The notes below the pieces were generated by a model. The model was not told the origin of the DNA. It did not search any database and saw only the letters and a list, made by a program, of their open reading frames with translations. Shown piece after piece: positions 17,926-25,951 of a DNA stretch of 36,663 nucleotides (within the stretch, counting starts at the first letter, position 1; every line of letters starts with the position of its first letter). The stretch lies in the NCBI GenBank assembly GCA_046328575.1, contig JAXLWI010000044.1, forward strand, positions 1 to 36,663. Direction: 5' to 3'. The DNA is from JAGOBP01 sp046328575. GTDB lineage: Bacteria > Chloroflexota > Anaerolineae > Fen-1058. Position numbers and translations under genes: made by a program.

Positions 17926-18984
17926 CTAACGCGGCACCCATGAATATTCTTTGCGCGTAATCTTCGCGGGCAAAGTCAATTGCAAGCCCATGCGGCGCAG
18001 GGCGGCTTCCAACACGCTATACACCAGATCGGCATGCGTCCAACCGTCAGCCTGGGCCATCAGGGTGAGATCGCTAATCGGTGTGATACCGGGCAACGAG
18101 TTGATCTCCAAAATGTACGGGCGGTTGTTATCGTTCCGATCGAGCCGGAAATCCACGCGGGCAAAATCGAGCGTACCCGTCACTCGCATCGTCTCGACTG
18201 CCAACCGTCGCAATTCGTCGGCCAGATCAGCCGACAGCGGCGCTGGACAGCTGTACTTGTACTCATCGCCCCGATCGACTTTTAGAGTCGCGCCGTACAC
18301 CGACATGCCCGTTTTCTCGTACAACTCGTTATCGATCATCGAGATCGGGAAGATATGGATATCGGGCCAGTTGCCGACCATGCCCACCGTCACGTCGTTT
18401 CCGTCGATGTACTGCTCAACCAGCACCGGCTCATGATAGGCATTCAGCAAATAAGCGACCTGCGTCCGCAGTTCGCTTTCGTTGTGCAGAATCGATTTTT
18501 CACTAATGCCTTTGCCTGTGCCTTCGCTATTGGGCTTGGCAAATAACGGAAACCGAGCGGCCAAGCGCGGATCGATCGGGTCGTCGGCCGTCACAAATTC
18601 CTGAAAGGCCGGCGTCGGCAGATCGTAATAGGCCAGGATGCGCTTGGTCATCGCTTTATCCAGCGTCAATGCCAGCGTCATCACCTTCGAGCCGGTGTAC
18701 GGCACCCCAATCATTTCCAATAGGGCCGGCACCTGCGCTTCGCGGGCATCGCCGCGATAGCCTTCGCAGGTGTTGAAACACAAATCAATCGACAAGTCTT
18801 TCAACGTCTGCGCAATCGCCGGGTCGCCTTCCATCGGGAAGACTTCGTGACCGCCCGCTTCCAGCGCCGCTTTATAGGCCGCCACGTTGTATGGATGATC
18901 CAATTCGTATAACGCATCCGCCGGTGCATTCGGATCCAATTGCGGTGCGTTCTCTGCCAGGTTGTAGAGTAGGGCGATTTTCAT
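17926..18984 (-). CDS. ATP-grasp ligase, D-Ala-D-Ala-ligase-like (first of pair)
   Basis: 352 residues from ATG 18984, with GGAGG (18991-18995) 6 nt upstream. The start overlaps the stop of an 18-codon ORF as ATGA. Ddl-type order: NTCEGYRGDAREAQVPALLE (NxxEGxxGxxxExQ), IGVPYTGSKVMTLALTLDKA, FPLFAKPNSEGTGKGI, LVEQYIDGNDVTVGMVGN, and ARVDFRLD followed by YILEINSLPGI with the metal ligands. Length is near Ddl (about 300-360). Bacteria need Ddl only once, and the setting (lysine 2,3-aminomutase upstream, a second ATP-grasp and a GNAT downstream) points to specialised amide-bond formation, possibly with beta-lysine. A genuine Ddl cannot be excluded from sequence alone. Confidence 0.88.
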   Translation of the reverse strand: MKIALLYNLAENAPQLDPNAPADALYELDHPYNVAAYKAALEAGGHEVFPMEGDPAIAQTLKDLSIDLCFNTCEGYRGDAREAQVPALLEMIGVPYTGSKVMTLALTLDKAMTKRILAYYDLPTPAFQEFVTADDPIDPRLAARFPLFAKPNSEGTGKGISEKSILHNESELRTQVAYLLNAYHEPVLVEQYIDGNDVTVGMVGNWPDIHIFPISMIDNELYEKTGMSVYGATLKVDRGDEYKYSCPAPLSADLADELRRLAVETMRVTGTLDFARVDFRLDRNDNNRPYILEINSLPGITPISDLTLMAQADGWTHADLVYSVLEAALRRMGLQLTLPAKITRKEYSWVPR

Positions 18985-19037
18985 GCCACACCTCCAACCT
19001 GGCGGACTATAAGACTCGACGGATCCTCGCTGCTCAC
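18981..19037 (-). CDS. 18-residue coupled small ORF
   Basis: GTG 19037 has an ideal AAGGAG (19045-19050) 7 nt upstream. The frame reads MSSEDPSSLIVRQVGGVA and its TGA overlaps the ATG of the ATP-grasp gene (ATGA). It lies in the 97-nt gap after the aminomutase stop. It could be a translational-coupling leader that opens the ligase ribosome site inside it, a peptide substrate, or chance. There are no Cys or Lys residues. Support rests only on the ribosome site, the overlap and its position. Confidence 0.4.
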   Translation of the reverse strand: MSSEDPSSLIVRQVGGVA

Positions 19038-19080
19038 ACTTATGCTCCTTGTTTGCTGATGATTCGATAGCGCCCGCGCG

Positions 19081-20484
19081 CTATTCCACTTCGTGATTGA
19101 TCTTCTCGCCAACTTGCACGTCGGTCAGCAACGGCCGATCGGCTGTACCGATGCCCAACGGCTGCCACTTCGATGTATCGCCGCTGCGCAAGCGATGTTC
19201 CGCGCCACCGCGCAGATGCACATCGTTGAAGCCGGCAGGTTCGATCGTCATGCGCTCGCCTTCCAGCAAGCCCAGCACACCGCTCTGGCCCGGTTCGATG
19301 CGCTTTCGCGCCTGCGCGTCCAGATAATCGATCTCATGCGCGTCGTAATCGGCGGGTTCGGTGTATGTAGTCAGGAAACCTTCGTAATTGCGCAGCACCA
19401 CCTTGCCCGGCGCTTGCGACACCACGTAATTGGGCATCACCGGAATCTTGCCGCCGCCGCCCGGCGCATCGATCATGTAGAGCGGCACGGCGTAACCACT
19501 GGTGTGGCCGCGCAACCCTTCCATGATCTCCAGACCACGCGATACTGAAGTGCGGAAATGCCCGGCTCCTTCGACTAGATCGCATTGATACAGGTAATAG
19601 GGTCGCACCCGCATCTTGACCAGTTCATGCACCAATTCACGCTGGATGTGCACCGAATCGTTGATGCCTGCCATCAACACGCTTTGATTGCCTAACGGCA
19701 CGCCCGCCCGCGTCAACCGATCGCACGCCGCGCGCAGTTCCGGCGTAATCTCGCGCGCATGGTTGACGTGAATGTTCATCCAGAACGGATGATACTTTTG
19801 CACCATGTCGCAAAACTCTTGATCGATCCGCTGCGGCATAAAGACTGGCACGCGGCTGCCGATGCGGATGATCTCAATATGCGGGATCTCGCGCAGGCGA
19901 GCCAAGAGTTCTTCTAACAACTTCGGCGCCAGCGTCAGCGGATCGCCGCCGGACAGCAGCACGTCCCGCACTTGCGGCGTGCGCTTCAGGTAATCAATGG
20001 CCGCATCCCACTCTGACCGCTTAAACGTCGCCGTCGGATCGCCGACGATGCGGCTGCGGGTGCAATAGCGGCAGTACGATGCGCACTGCGTTGTGACCAG
20101 GAACAACACCCGGTCGGGATAGCGATGCACCAGACCCGGCACCGGGCTGTGGCGATCTTCTGCCAACGAGTCTTCCATCATCGACTCGAACTTATCCAGT
20201 TCACGCGCCGTGGGGATGACCTGCTTGCGCACCGGGCAGTGCGGGTCATCAGGATCGATCAGGCTGGCGAAATACGGCGTGATGTCCACGCGAAACAGCC
20301 CTTTGGTGCTCAACGCCTGCTTTTCGCTGTCCGTCAACCGGATGATCTCACCCAGTTCTTCGACCGTGTTCAAGCGGTTAGCCAGCTGCCAGCGCCAGTC
20401 ATTCCATTTTTCATCGGGCACGTCGTACCACTTAGGTGCGCATGTCCGCGTTGGTTTGGGTTGATTTGCCATTGGCTCGGTCAT
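19081..20484 (-). CDS. kamA: Lysine 2,3-aminomutase (radical SAM/PLP)
   Basis: Start chosen at ATG 20484 (MTEPMANQ) because GAGG lies 6 nt upstream; an ATG four codons earlier overlaps that site. 467 residues. The radical-SAM cluster site is CASYCRYC (C134, C138, C141), followed by LLSGGDPLTL. The PLP lysine is K346 in DAPGGGGKIPV. The two acidic residues that bind the substrate ammonium in lysine enzymes appear to be present: D302 (CDLVEGAGHFRT) and D339 (MIDAPGGGG). In glutamate 2,3-aminomutases these positions are Lys and Asn, so L-lysine to beta-lysine is the likely reaction. About 50 extra C-terminal residues extend past the usual end. It heads the ATP-grasp/GNAT unit. Confidence 0.93.
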   Translation of the reverse strand: MTEPMANQPKPTRTCAPKWYDVPDEKWNDWRWQLANRLNTVEELGEIIRLTDSEKQALSTKGLFRVDITPYFASLIDPDDPHCPVRKQVIPTARELDKFESMMEDSLAEDRHSPVPGLVHRYPDRVLFLVTTQCASYCRYCTRSRIVGDPTATFKRSEWDAAIDYLKRTPQVRDVLLSGGDPLTLAPKLLEELLARLREIPHIEIIRIGSRVPVFMPQRIDQEFCDMVQKYHPFWMNIHVNHAREITPELRAACDRLTRAGVPLGNQSVLMAGINDSVHIQRELVHELVKMRVRPYYLYQCDLVEGAGHFRTSVSRGLEIMEGLRGHTSGYAVPLYMIDAPGGGGKIPVMPNYVVSQAPGKVVLRNYEGFLTTYTEPADYDAHEIDYLDAQARKRIEPGQSGVLGLLEGERMTIEPAGFNDVHLRGGAEHRLRSGDTSKWQPLGIGTADRPLLTDVQVGEKINHEVE

Positions 20485-20547
20485 GAGTATCCTCATTAAC
20501 TCATCAACACTAACTTTAGACCCATTACACCCACCTTATCGCGTGGT

Positions 20548-20629
20548 ATTCTACCGCATCTTACACCCAATATCGGTGAAAAGACGGTGAAACTTATCAA
20601 GAAATTGCTTCGGTGAAAAAACGGTGAAA
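20548..20629 (-). promoter_or_regulatory. Activator-type promoter of kamA with four TTTCACCG direct repeats
   Basis: The minus strand carries TTTCACCG four times, at 20629-20622, 20618-20611, 20592-20585 and 20581-20574. The repeats form two pairs, each with 11-bp start-to-start spacing (one helical turn), and the pairs are 26 bp apart. A TAGAAT -10 box lies at 20553-20548, with no good -35. This is the layout expected for OmpR/PhoB-type winged-helix activators, whose dimers bind 11-bp direct repeats. The neighbouring regulator at 20748-21419 is the obvious candidate. Confidence 0.7.
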
Positions 20630-20680
20630 TGGCCGACAGTGGTTCACATCGTAGACAACCGATCGACAAGATCGCTAACA

Positions 20681-20730
20681 ACGCAAACGCGGGGCATCAA
20701 GCCAGCCGGCCTGATGCCCCGCGTTTGCGT
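20681..20730 (-). terminator. Terminator of the winged-helix regulator gene
   Basis: A 19-bp perfect stem, 20681-20699 / 20712-20730, with a 12-nt loop that can itself pair (GCCGGC). It lies 17 nt beyond the regulator stop. T runs are short on both sides (TGTTAG leftward, CTTTGG rightward). Confidence 0.65.
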
Positions 20731-20747
20731 CTTTGGTCAGAAGCGCG

Positions 20748-21419
20748 TCAAATACCGGGCAAATCGAGCATATAACCATGCCCGCGCACAGCTTGAATAT
20801 AATCGCCCTGCGCGTTGAAGCCCAGTTTCTGCCGCAACAGCCGCACATGCGCTTTCAATAAGTCCTGCGCTTCGCTTTGACTGCCGTCGTAACCCCAGAC
20901 TTCACGCAACAACTGTTGATAGCCCACTACTTTGCCTTCATGCTGCGCTAATACAAACAACAACTGATACTGGACCGGCGGCAAGTAGACCCACCGCTTC
21001 TTCTTAAAGCGCGCTCGCTTCCGCGATGGATCGATGACCAGCTCACCGATGCGGATAAGGTGCTCAACCGGCCGCCGGGGTCGAATCAACGCCAACGCTG
21101 CGGCCACCCGCTTTCGATCGGCGACCGTGGGCCGCGCGGGCGATGTTTTCACCGGCACGATGACAGGCCAATGGCCGGTGCTGCTCAGCACGTTGAGCAA
21201 CGCGCGCGGCTGTTGGTTCAGCAATACCCGATCGATAATGAGCAGCTCCAACTGCTGTTCTTCGTCCAACAACCGCGCCGCCACCGATAGATCGTTGGCC
21301 ACCAGGCACATCACCCGCTCGGCAGCTAATGCCTGCGCCCACCGCGCCGTAACACGCTCGGCGGCGATGACTAACACATGCGGACGACGTCGTTTAGGAC
21401 CGGCAGCCAGATCAGCCAT
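20748..21419 (-). CDS. Atypical OmpR-family regulator with degenerate receiver
   Basis: 223 residues from ATG 21419, with GAGG 5 nt upstream. Residues about 14-110 follow the receiver pattern (HVLVIAAERV, then LELLIIDRVLL, then HWPVIVPVKTSP). The acidic pair expected after the first strand (DD) is AAE, while an Asp (LIID) and a Lys (VPVK) remain at plausible positions. Normal phosphorylation is therefore doubtful. The C-terminal winged helix is intact (VYLPPVQYQLLFVLAQHEG, DLLKAHVRLLRQKLG, IQAVRGHGYML). It may be constitutive or ligand-gated. It lies upstream of kamA on the same strand, with a terminator and four TTTCACCG repeats between, so it is the probable regulator of that unit. Confidence 0.86.
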   Translation of the reverse strand: MADLAAGPKRRRPHVLVIAAERVTARWAQALAAERVMCLVANDLSVAARLLDEEQQLELLIIDRVLLNQQPRALLNVLSSTGHWPVIVPVKTSPARPTVADRKRVAAALALIRPRRPVEHLIRIGELVIDPSRKRARFKKKRWVYLPPVQYQLLFVLAQHEGKVVGYQQLLREVWGYDGSQSEAQDLLKAHVRLLRQKLGFNAQGDYIQAVRGHGYMLDLPGI

Positions 21420-21494
21420 AGAAGCCTCAGTTCATGATGCACAACGCTCAATGCCTATCAATGAGAGTATACATTGAATCCGTTGGCATACAAA

Positions 21495-21523
21495 TTGGAG
21501 GGCGGCTGCATTCAGTGTACAAT
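21495..21523 (+). promoter_or_regulatory. Possible promoter of the phospholipase-like gene
   Basis: TTGGAG (21495-21500), 17 nt, TACAAT (21518-21523). The -10 matches 5/6 and the -35 3/6. It predicts a very short leader before ATG 21558. Confidence 0.4.
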
Positions 21524-21534
21524 TCCCGGTGATT

Positions 21535-21555
21535 CATTGCGCATTGCTCATTGCC
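21535..21555. repeat. Heptamer repeat (CATTGCN)x3 next to a start codon
   Basis: CATTGCG, CATTGCT and CATTGCC are in tandem directly before CGATG of the phospholipase-like gene. This is where its ribosome binding site should be, and no purine-rich site is seen. Confidence 0.65.
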
Positions 21556-21557
21556 CG

Positions 21558-22307
21558 ATGCCAACACCCATTCAGCATCTCGTCATTGCGGAACAACTTT
21601 TACGCGACACAACGCTGCCGACCTCGCTGCGCGAATTGCTATTGGAGCAGCGCGCCGCGTTCCTCTTTGGCAATACTGCGCCTGATGTGCAGGTCGTCTC
21701 CGGCCAACCCCGTGAGGCCACGCATTTCTTTGAGATTCCATTCCGATCAACGCCGCAGCCGCAGCGCGCCTTATTCGACGCCCATCCCGGCCTGGCCGCC
21801 CGATCGATCTCAGCGGACCACGCGGCTTTCGTCGCAGGCTACATCTGTCACCTCTGGCTGGACATCATCTGGGTACGCGACATCTATCTGCCTGCTTTCG
21901 GCCCCGATGCCCGCTGGGACACGATGCGCGATCGGCTGCTGTTCCACAATATCCTGCGCGCGTGGTGCGATCAAAACGATCAGCGCCAACTGGCTGAGGA
22001 CACCGGCCTAGCGTTAGCGACTGCTCAGCCGCACAAGTGGCTACCCTTCACCGCCGACTACTACCTTCGCCAGTGGCGCGACCTGCTGGCCGATCAATTT
22101 CAGCCCGGCGCAACCATCCGCACAGTGGAAGTCTTTGCCGAGCGCAACAAAGTCCCACCCGATTACTTTCGGCACGTGTTGTCCACTCCGGAAGAGATGG
22201 ACGCCCATATATTCAGTCACGCCGCGCGCGAGAAGATAGAGGCGTTCTATCAGCGTGGGCACGATGAAATGGCGGAACTTATCGTGGATTATTTCCACAA
22301 CACATGA
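21558..22307 (+). CDS. Zinc-dependent phospholipase C-family protein
   Basis: 249 residues from ATG 21558 (MPTPIQHLVIAEQLL); the frame opens earlier at 21474, but that stretch holds the promoter and heptamer repeats. Family-type metal ligands are spaced as expected: H in QHLVIAE, D in FLFGNTAPDV, H in ATHFF, and H and D in AGYICHLWLDIIW. No signal peptide is seen, unlike secreted clostridial PLCs, so the substrate could be an intracellular phosphoester. No ribosome site is apparent. It is 10 nt from the following lipoprotein gene and may be co-transcribed with it. Confidence 0.8.
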   Translation: MPTPIQHLVIAEQLLRDTTLPTSLRELLLEQRAAFLFGNTAPDVQVVSGQPREATHFFEIPFRSTPQPQRALFDAHPGLAARSISADHAAFVAGYICHLWLDIIWVRDIYLPAFGPDARWDTMRDRLLFHNILRAWCDQNDQRQLAEDTGLALATAQPHKWLPFTADYYLRQWRDLLADQFQPGATIRTVEVFAERNKVPPDYFRHVLSTPEEMDAHIFSHAAREKIEAFYQRGHDEMAELIVDYFHNT

Positions 22308-22317
22308 ATTGGGGCCA

Positions 22318-23478
22318 ATGATGTTTCTCAGGTTGAAATGGTTGTGTCAATGGATGGCCATGACCTTAATCTTCGCTGCCTGTTCGACAAATCTACCTGC
22401 TGTCGCCACGCTTCCCCCCACAAACTTGCCAACAGCGACTATCACGGCACTTCCTTTAAGATCTCCGACAAGCCAGCCAACGCCTACAAAAACGGCTACA
22501 AGGAGACCGGTTGCTACGGCTGTGCCACCGTCACCCACTCCGCGATTTCAGGTGAGTAGCCAGACAATTGAAGATGTGGACAACGGCCATTCGGTTGAAA
22601 CTGCACGCTGGTCTGATGATGGGAAGGTCTTGTACTACGCGTTTCATTTTGTAGATGGAGAGAATAAAGAACTCCAATGGGTGGCCTATGACGTAGCAAC
22701 CCAGCTAACCAAGACCATCCAATCTCCGCTAAACTATGATACCCGCGTTTGGAAACGCCTAGCCATTCCAACACCTAGACTTCTTAATGAATCGGTTGAA
22801 TTAAGAGGCAATATTTCACCCAGTGGAAAGCGGGTCATCTACACTATGGGATATGGCGGCTCCGGTCCCTATTCAACACCTGAACCCGGCGTGCAGCCTA
22901 GAACCGAGATTTGGATAGCAGATTCGAGCGGTAAGTTCAAAACTAAGTTGAAGGAATTTCCGGACTCGGGCGCTGGGACGATTTGGCACGCTGCCTGGTT
23001 CAACAGTGAATCTGAAATCCTGTTTGGTTTGTACTACGAATACGGCGTCGATCTTTATATTGCGAATATTGAAAATCGATCAGTCGTATCGCTAGCGGAT
23101 ATATCGGAGTTCAAGGGTGGAACTGAGACTTATTGGTCCCTGTCGCCCGATGGTACAACATTAGCCATCGTAGACTTCGGCAATATGCTCTGGCTGGTTT
23201 CCCTTGTGGACGGGAGGGCGATAGGCGTTGAAAAGAGCACTAGAATGCCTTATTGGTCGAAACGCGGCAACCTGCTTTATTACTGGTGGGGACCAGAGTT
23301 CTTTCATGATGTGGCGCTGCGAGTCTATGATACTGAATCAAAAACGATTTCGGATGTAGTCGATGTATCCAGTCTCACCAACCAAGGCGTACCTGTGACA
23401 CAGTTCGCAGTTTCTCCACAGGGCGACAAAATCGCATTATGGGGCGGAAGTCTTTGGCTGGTCGAACTGTCGAAGTAA
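22318..23478 (+). CDS. Lipoprotein with Pro/Thr linker and beta-propeller-like domain
   Basis: 386 residues from ATG 22318 (ATG 22321 is equally possible); GGGG lies a few bases upstream. The signal peptide WMAMTLIFAAC gives a lipobox-like FAAC. A Pro/Thr-rich linker of about 55 residues follows. The rest resembles TolB/PD40-type propeller blades: WSDDGKVLYYAF, ISPSGKRVIYTM, WSLSPDGTTLAIVD, WSKRGNLLYYWW, FAVSPQGDKIALWGG. No enzyme motif is present. Propellers of this kind bind proteins or ligands at the cell surface. Its base use is visibly more AT-rich than the flanking genes, which suggests transfer or relaxed selection. Confidence 0.8.
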   Translation: MMFLRLKWLCQWMAMTLIFAACSTNLPAVATLPPTNLPTATITALPLRSPTSQPTPTKTATRRPVATAVPPSPTPRFQVSSQTIEDVDNGHSVETARWSDDGKVLYYAFHFVDGENKELQWVAYDVATQLTKTIQSPLNYDTRVWKRLAIPTPRLLNESVELRGNISPSGKRVIYTMGYGGSGPYSTPEPGVQPRTEIWIADSSGKFKTKLKEFPDSGAGTIWHAAWFNSESEILFGLYYEYGVDLYIANIENRSVVSLADISEFKGGTETYWSLSPDGTTLAIVDFGNMLWLVSLVDGRAIGVEKSTRMPYWSKRGNLLYYWWGPEFFHDVALRVYDTESKTISDVVDVSSLTNQGVPVTQFAVSPQGDKIALWGGSLWLVELSK

Positions 23479-23521
23479 TACAGCACTAGTTCACTCACTC
23501 ATAATCCTGCGAGGTGATCTC

Positions 23522-24490
23522 ATGGCTGAACAAACTTCTTCCAAACGCGCGTTAGTTCTTTCTGGCGGCGGCGGACGCGGCGCTTTCCAGGTCGGCGTCT
23601 TCGAGTATCTGGAGTCGATCGGTTGGAAGCCCGACATCATCATCGGCACGTCGATCGGCTCGATGAACGCCGCCGTCTACGCGGTCGGCGGCCTACCGCG
23701 CCTAAAGTTCATGTGGGAATCGATCCGCACCCGTGATATGCAGCGGCTGTTGCGCCTGCGTCCGTGGCAGAGCGTGTTCGATCGCTCGCCGTGGAAGCGC
23801 ACGCTGGAAAGGTTCGTGCCGGAAAGCGAACTGGCTCAGGCGAAGACGCCGCTGTATATGGTCGCCACCGACATCACCACCGGTCATCCCACGGTGTACA
23901 CCAATGGCGAGAAGCCCGCTCGTAACAAAGGGCTGTATCAAAAAGTGGCGGCGCTCAATCACGCCCACCTCTTAGCCAGTTCCAGCATTCCGTATTTATA
24001 CGCGCCGATTCAGGTCGAGGGCAATCGCCATTGGGATGGCGCAGTCATGTATAATTCGCCTCTGCGGCCCGCCATCGACGCCGAAGCCGATGAGATTTTG
24101 ATGGTGTTGCTGTCGCCCTATCACAAACTCGAAGAGAACGATCCACGCCCGATGATTCAGCGCAGCGCGCTCCCGCCGCAACCGCCGGGCCTTATCGGCT
24201 CGATCGGGTACGTGCTTGATCTTGCGTTAATCGGCACCTTCGAAAACGACTTCGAAGAGCTGCGCAAGGTCAATCGGCGGGTGCATCAGGGCCGCCAGGC
24301 TGAAGTCGATCACAAGGAAGTACGCGCGGCCGTCATCGCGCCCAACGATTGGATCACGCCGCTGGATATCATCCGTTATCGGCCCGATCGGACGCGGGTG
24401 CTGCGCGAGCAGGGCCGACTAGCAACGCAGGCTACTTTCCAGCGCATCGAACGGCTGGGCTGGGATTCGTTATACGGAGTTGACGAGTGA
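23522..24490 (+). CDS. Patatin-like phospholipase
   Basis: 322 residues from ATG 23522, preceded by GAGG about 7 nt upstream. The patatin hallmarks are intact: the oxyanion loop GGGGRGAFQ (15-23), nucleophile S44 in GTSIG, and catalytic D172 in WDGA. The Ser-Asp dyad predicts acyl-ester hydrolysis of membrane lipids. There is no signal peptide or helix, so it is cytoplasmic or injected. Length fits the bacterial RssA/YlbK-like class, which is usually about 300 residues. It follows the propeller lipoprotein by 43 nt and may be co-transcribed. Confidence 0.93.
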   Translation: MAEQTSSKRALVLSGGGGRGAFQVGVFEYLESIGWKPDIIIGTSIGSMNAAVYAVGGLPRLKFMWESIRTRDMQRLLRLRPWQSVFDRSPWKRTLERFVPESELAQAKTPLYMVATDITTGHPTVYTNGEKPARNKGLYQKVAALNHAHLLASSSIPYLYAPIQVEGNRHWDGAVMYNSPLRPAIDAEADEILMVLLSPYHKLEENDPRPMIQRSALPPQPPGLIGSIGYVLDLALIGTFENDFEELRKVNRRVHQGRQAEVDHKEVRAAVIAPNDWITPLDIIRYRPDRTRVLREQGRLATQATFQRIERLGWDSLYGVDE

Positions 24491-24547
24491 TGGTGAAGAC
24501 TGACCCGACACTCAGCAGGCAATCAATTTAATTCACAAGGGGCTAAC

Positions 24548-25531
24548 ATGAACATTCTCGTCACCGGCGGAGCAGGCTACATTGGCAGCCACGTCGTCGA
24601 GGAATTGTGCAATGCAGGCGAAAACGTGGTGGTGTTTGACAACTTGTACACCGGCCACCGCGAGGCGGTCGATGCGCGCGCCGAGTTCGTCTTCGGCGAT
24701 CTCAAAGACGCCGAGACGGTCAATCGGTTGTTTGACACCCACCGCTTCGACGGTGTGATGCACTTTGCCTCGTATACCCTCGTCGGCGAGAGCATGCAGA
24801 AGCCGTTCCTATATGTGGGCGATAACGTGACCAATGCGCTGAATCTACTGCGCGCCATGATCGATCACGAGGTGAAGCGCTTCATTCTATCTTCAACGGC
24901 CAACCTGTTCGACGCGCCGGAGAAGATGCCCATCGACGAGAAGGAACGTATCGTGCCGGGCAGCCCATACGGCGAATCGAAGTTCATCATCGAGCGGCTG
25001 TTGTATTGGATGGATCGTGCGCACGGTCTGCGCTATGCGGCGCTGCGCTACTTCAACGCGGCCGGCGCGTCGCCCACCGCCAATCGGGGCGAGGATCACG
25101 CCATCGAGACGCACATCATCCCGCTCGTTTTGCAGACCGCGCTTGGACTGCGCGAGAAAGTCACCATCTTTGGCGACGACTATCCCACCCGCGATGGCAC
25201 GTGCATCCGCGATTACATCCACGTCAACGATCTGGCGCAGGCGCACATCCTGGCCTTGAAGGCGCTCGATAAGGGCAGCCGCACGTACAACCTGGGCAAC
25301 GGCGAAGGCTACTCGGTGAAGGAAGTGGTCGAAACCGCGCGCAGGATTACGGGCCTGCCCATCCGGGCCGATATTGGTCCGCGCCGACCGGGCGACCCGG
25401 CGATCTTGATCGCGGGCAGCGAAACGATCAAGCGCGAGTTGGGTTGGCAGCCGCGCTTCGCTTCGCTGGAGAGCATCATCGGCACGGCGTGGGCGTGGCA
25501 TCAAGCACATCCCAAAGGCTACGGCGGGTGA
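24548..25531 (+). CDS. galE: UDP-glucose 4-epimerase
   Basis: 327 residues from ATG 24548, with AAGGGG 5 nt upstream. It is an extended-SDR enzyme: NAD-binding TGGAGYIGSH (6-15), FDNLYTGH, catalytic S116 in SSTANLF, Y141 and K145 in YGESK, then ALRYFNAAGA, IRDYIHVNDLAQAH and YNLGNGEGYSV, all GalE hallmarks. It interconverts UDP-glucose and UDP-galactose (or the GlcNAc forms), feeding the glycosyltransferases downstream. Its stop overlaps the GTG of the following acetyltransferase as GTGA. Confidence 0.95.
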   Translation: MNILVTGGAGYIGSHVVEELCNAGENVVVFDNLYTGHREAVDARAEFVFGDLKDAETVNRLFDTHRFDGVMHFASYTLVGESMQKPFLYVGDNVTNALNLLRAMIDHEVKRFILSSTANLFDAPEKMPIDEKERIVPGSPYGESKFIIERLLYWMDRAHGLRYAALRYFNAAGASPTANRGEDHAIETHIIPLVLQTALGLREKVTIFGDDYPTRDGTCIRDYIHVNDLAQAHILALKALDKGSRTYNLGNGEGYSVKEVVETARRITGLPIRADIGPRRPGDPAILIAGSETIKRELGWQPRFASLESIIGTAWAWHQAHPKGYGG

Positions 25532-25928
25532 ACGTCGAGTATCGCGACACGCATGATATCGATCTCGATCAGCTGGCGACCTTGTTCGACTCGGTCGGCT
25601 GGCAGCGGCGCACGGCAGACCGCGCCCGATTGAGCCAGCTGCTGAACGGTTCACGGTGGGTCGTATCCGCCTGGGGAGCGATCGACTGGTGGGCTTTGCG
25701 CGTGCCATTTCCGACGGAGCCTTCAACGCCTATATCAGCACGGTAGCGGTGCTGCCCGAGTTTCAACGGCGCGGCATCGGGCGCGAGTTGGTCCGTCGCT
25801 TGATGGACGGTCATGACGGCATCCAGTTTGTGCTGCATGCCAACGAGCGCGCCTATCCGTTTTACTTGCACATCGGGCTGGATTTTCAGCCATTCGATAA
25901 CGTGCTGATGCGACCCAGAAAATACTAA
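25528..25928 (+). pseudogene. GNAT acetyltransferase split by a frameshift
   Basis: GTG 25528 overlaps the galE stop (GTGA), so it should be coupled. The first frame gives VNVEYRDTHDIDLDQL ... NGSRWVVSAW. The sequence then continues in another frame as GSDRLVGFARAISDGAFNAY, then VAVLPEFQRRGIGREL (GNAT motif A) and ends FYLHIGLDFQPFDNV. The switch falls at the GGGG run 25673-25676. Adding one G restores a continuous reading frame of about 133 residues with no other change. It may be a recent pseudogene or an assembly error in a homopolymer. If intact, it is a small general GNAT. Confidence 0.8.
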
Positions 25929-25951
25929 CACCTCACGCCAAGATTTACTTC

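Noticed and set aside
25660..25690. Programmed -1 frameshift in the GNAT gene
   Set aside because: There is no X XXY YYZ slippery heptamer; a lost G in a short homopolymer explains it more simply.
24893..25726. Minus-strand ORF of 277 residues across galE
   Set aside because: Antisense to galE, Arg-rich and without recognisable motifs.
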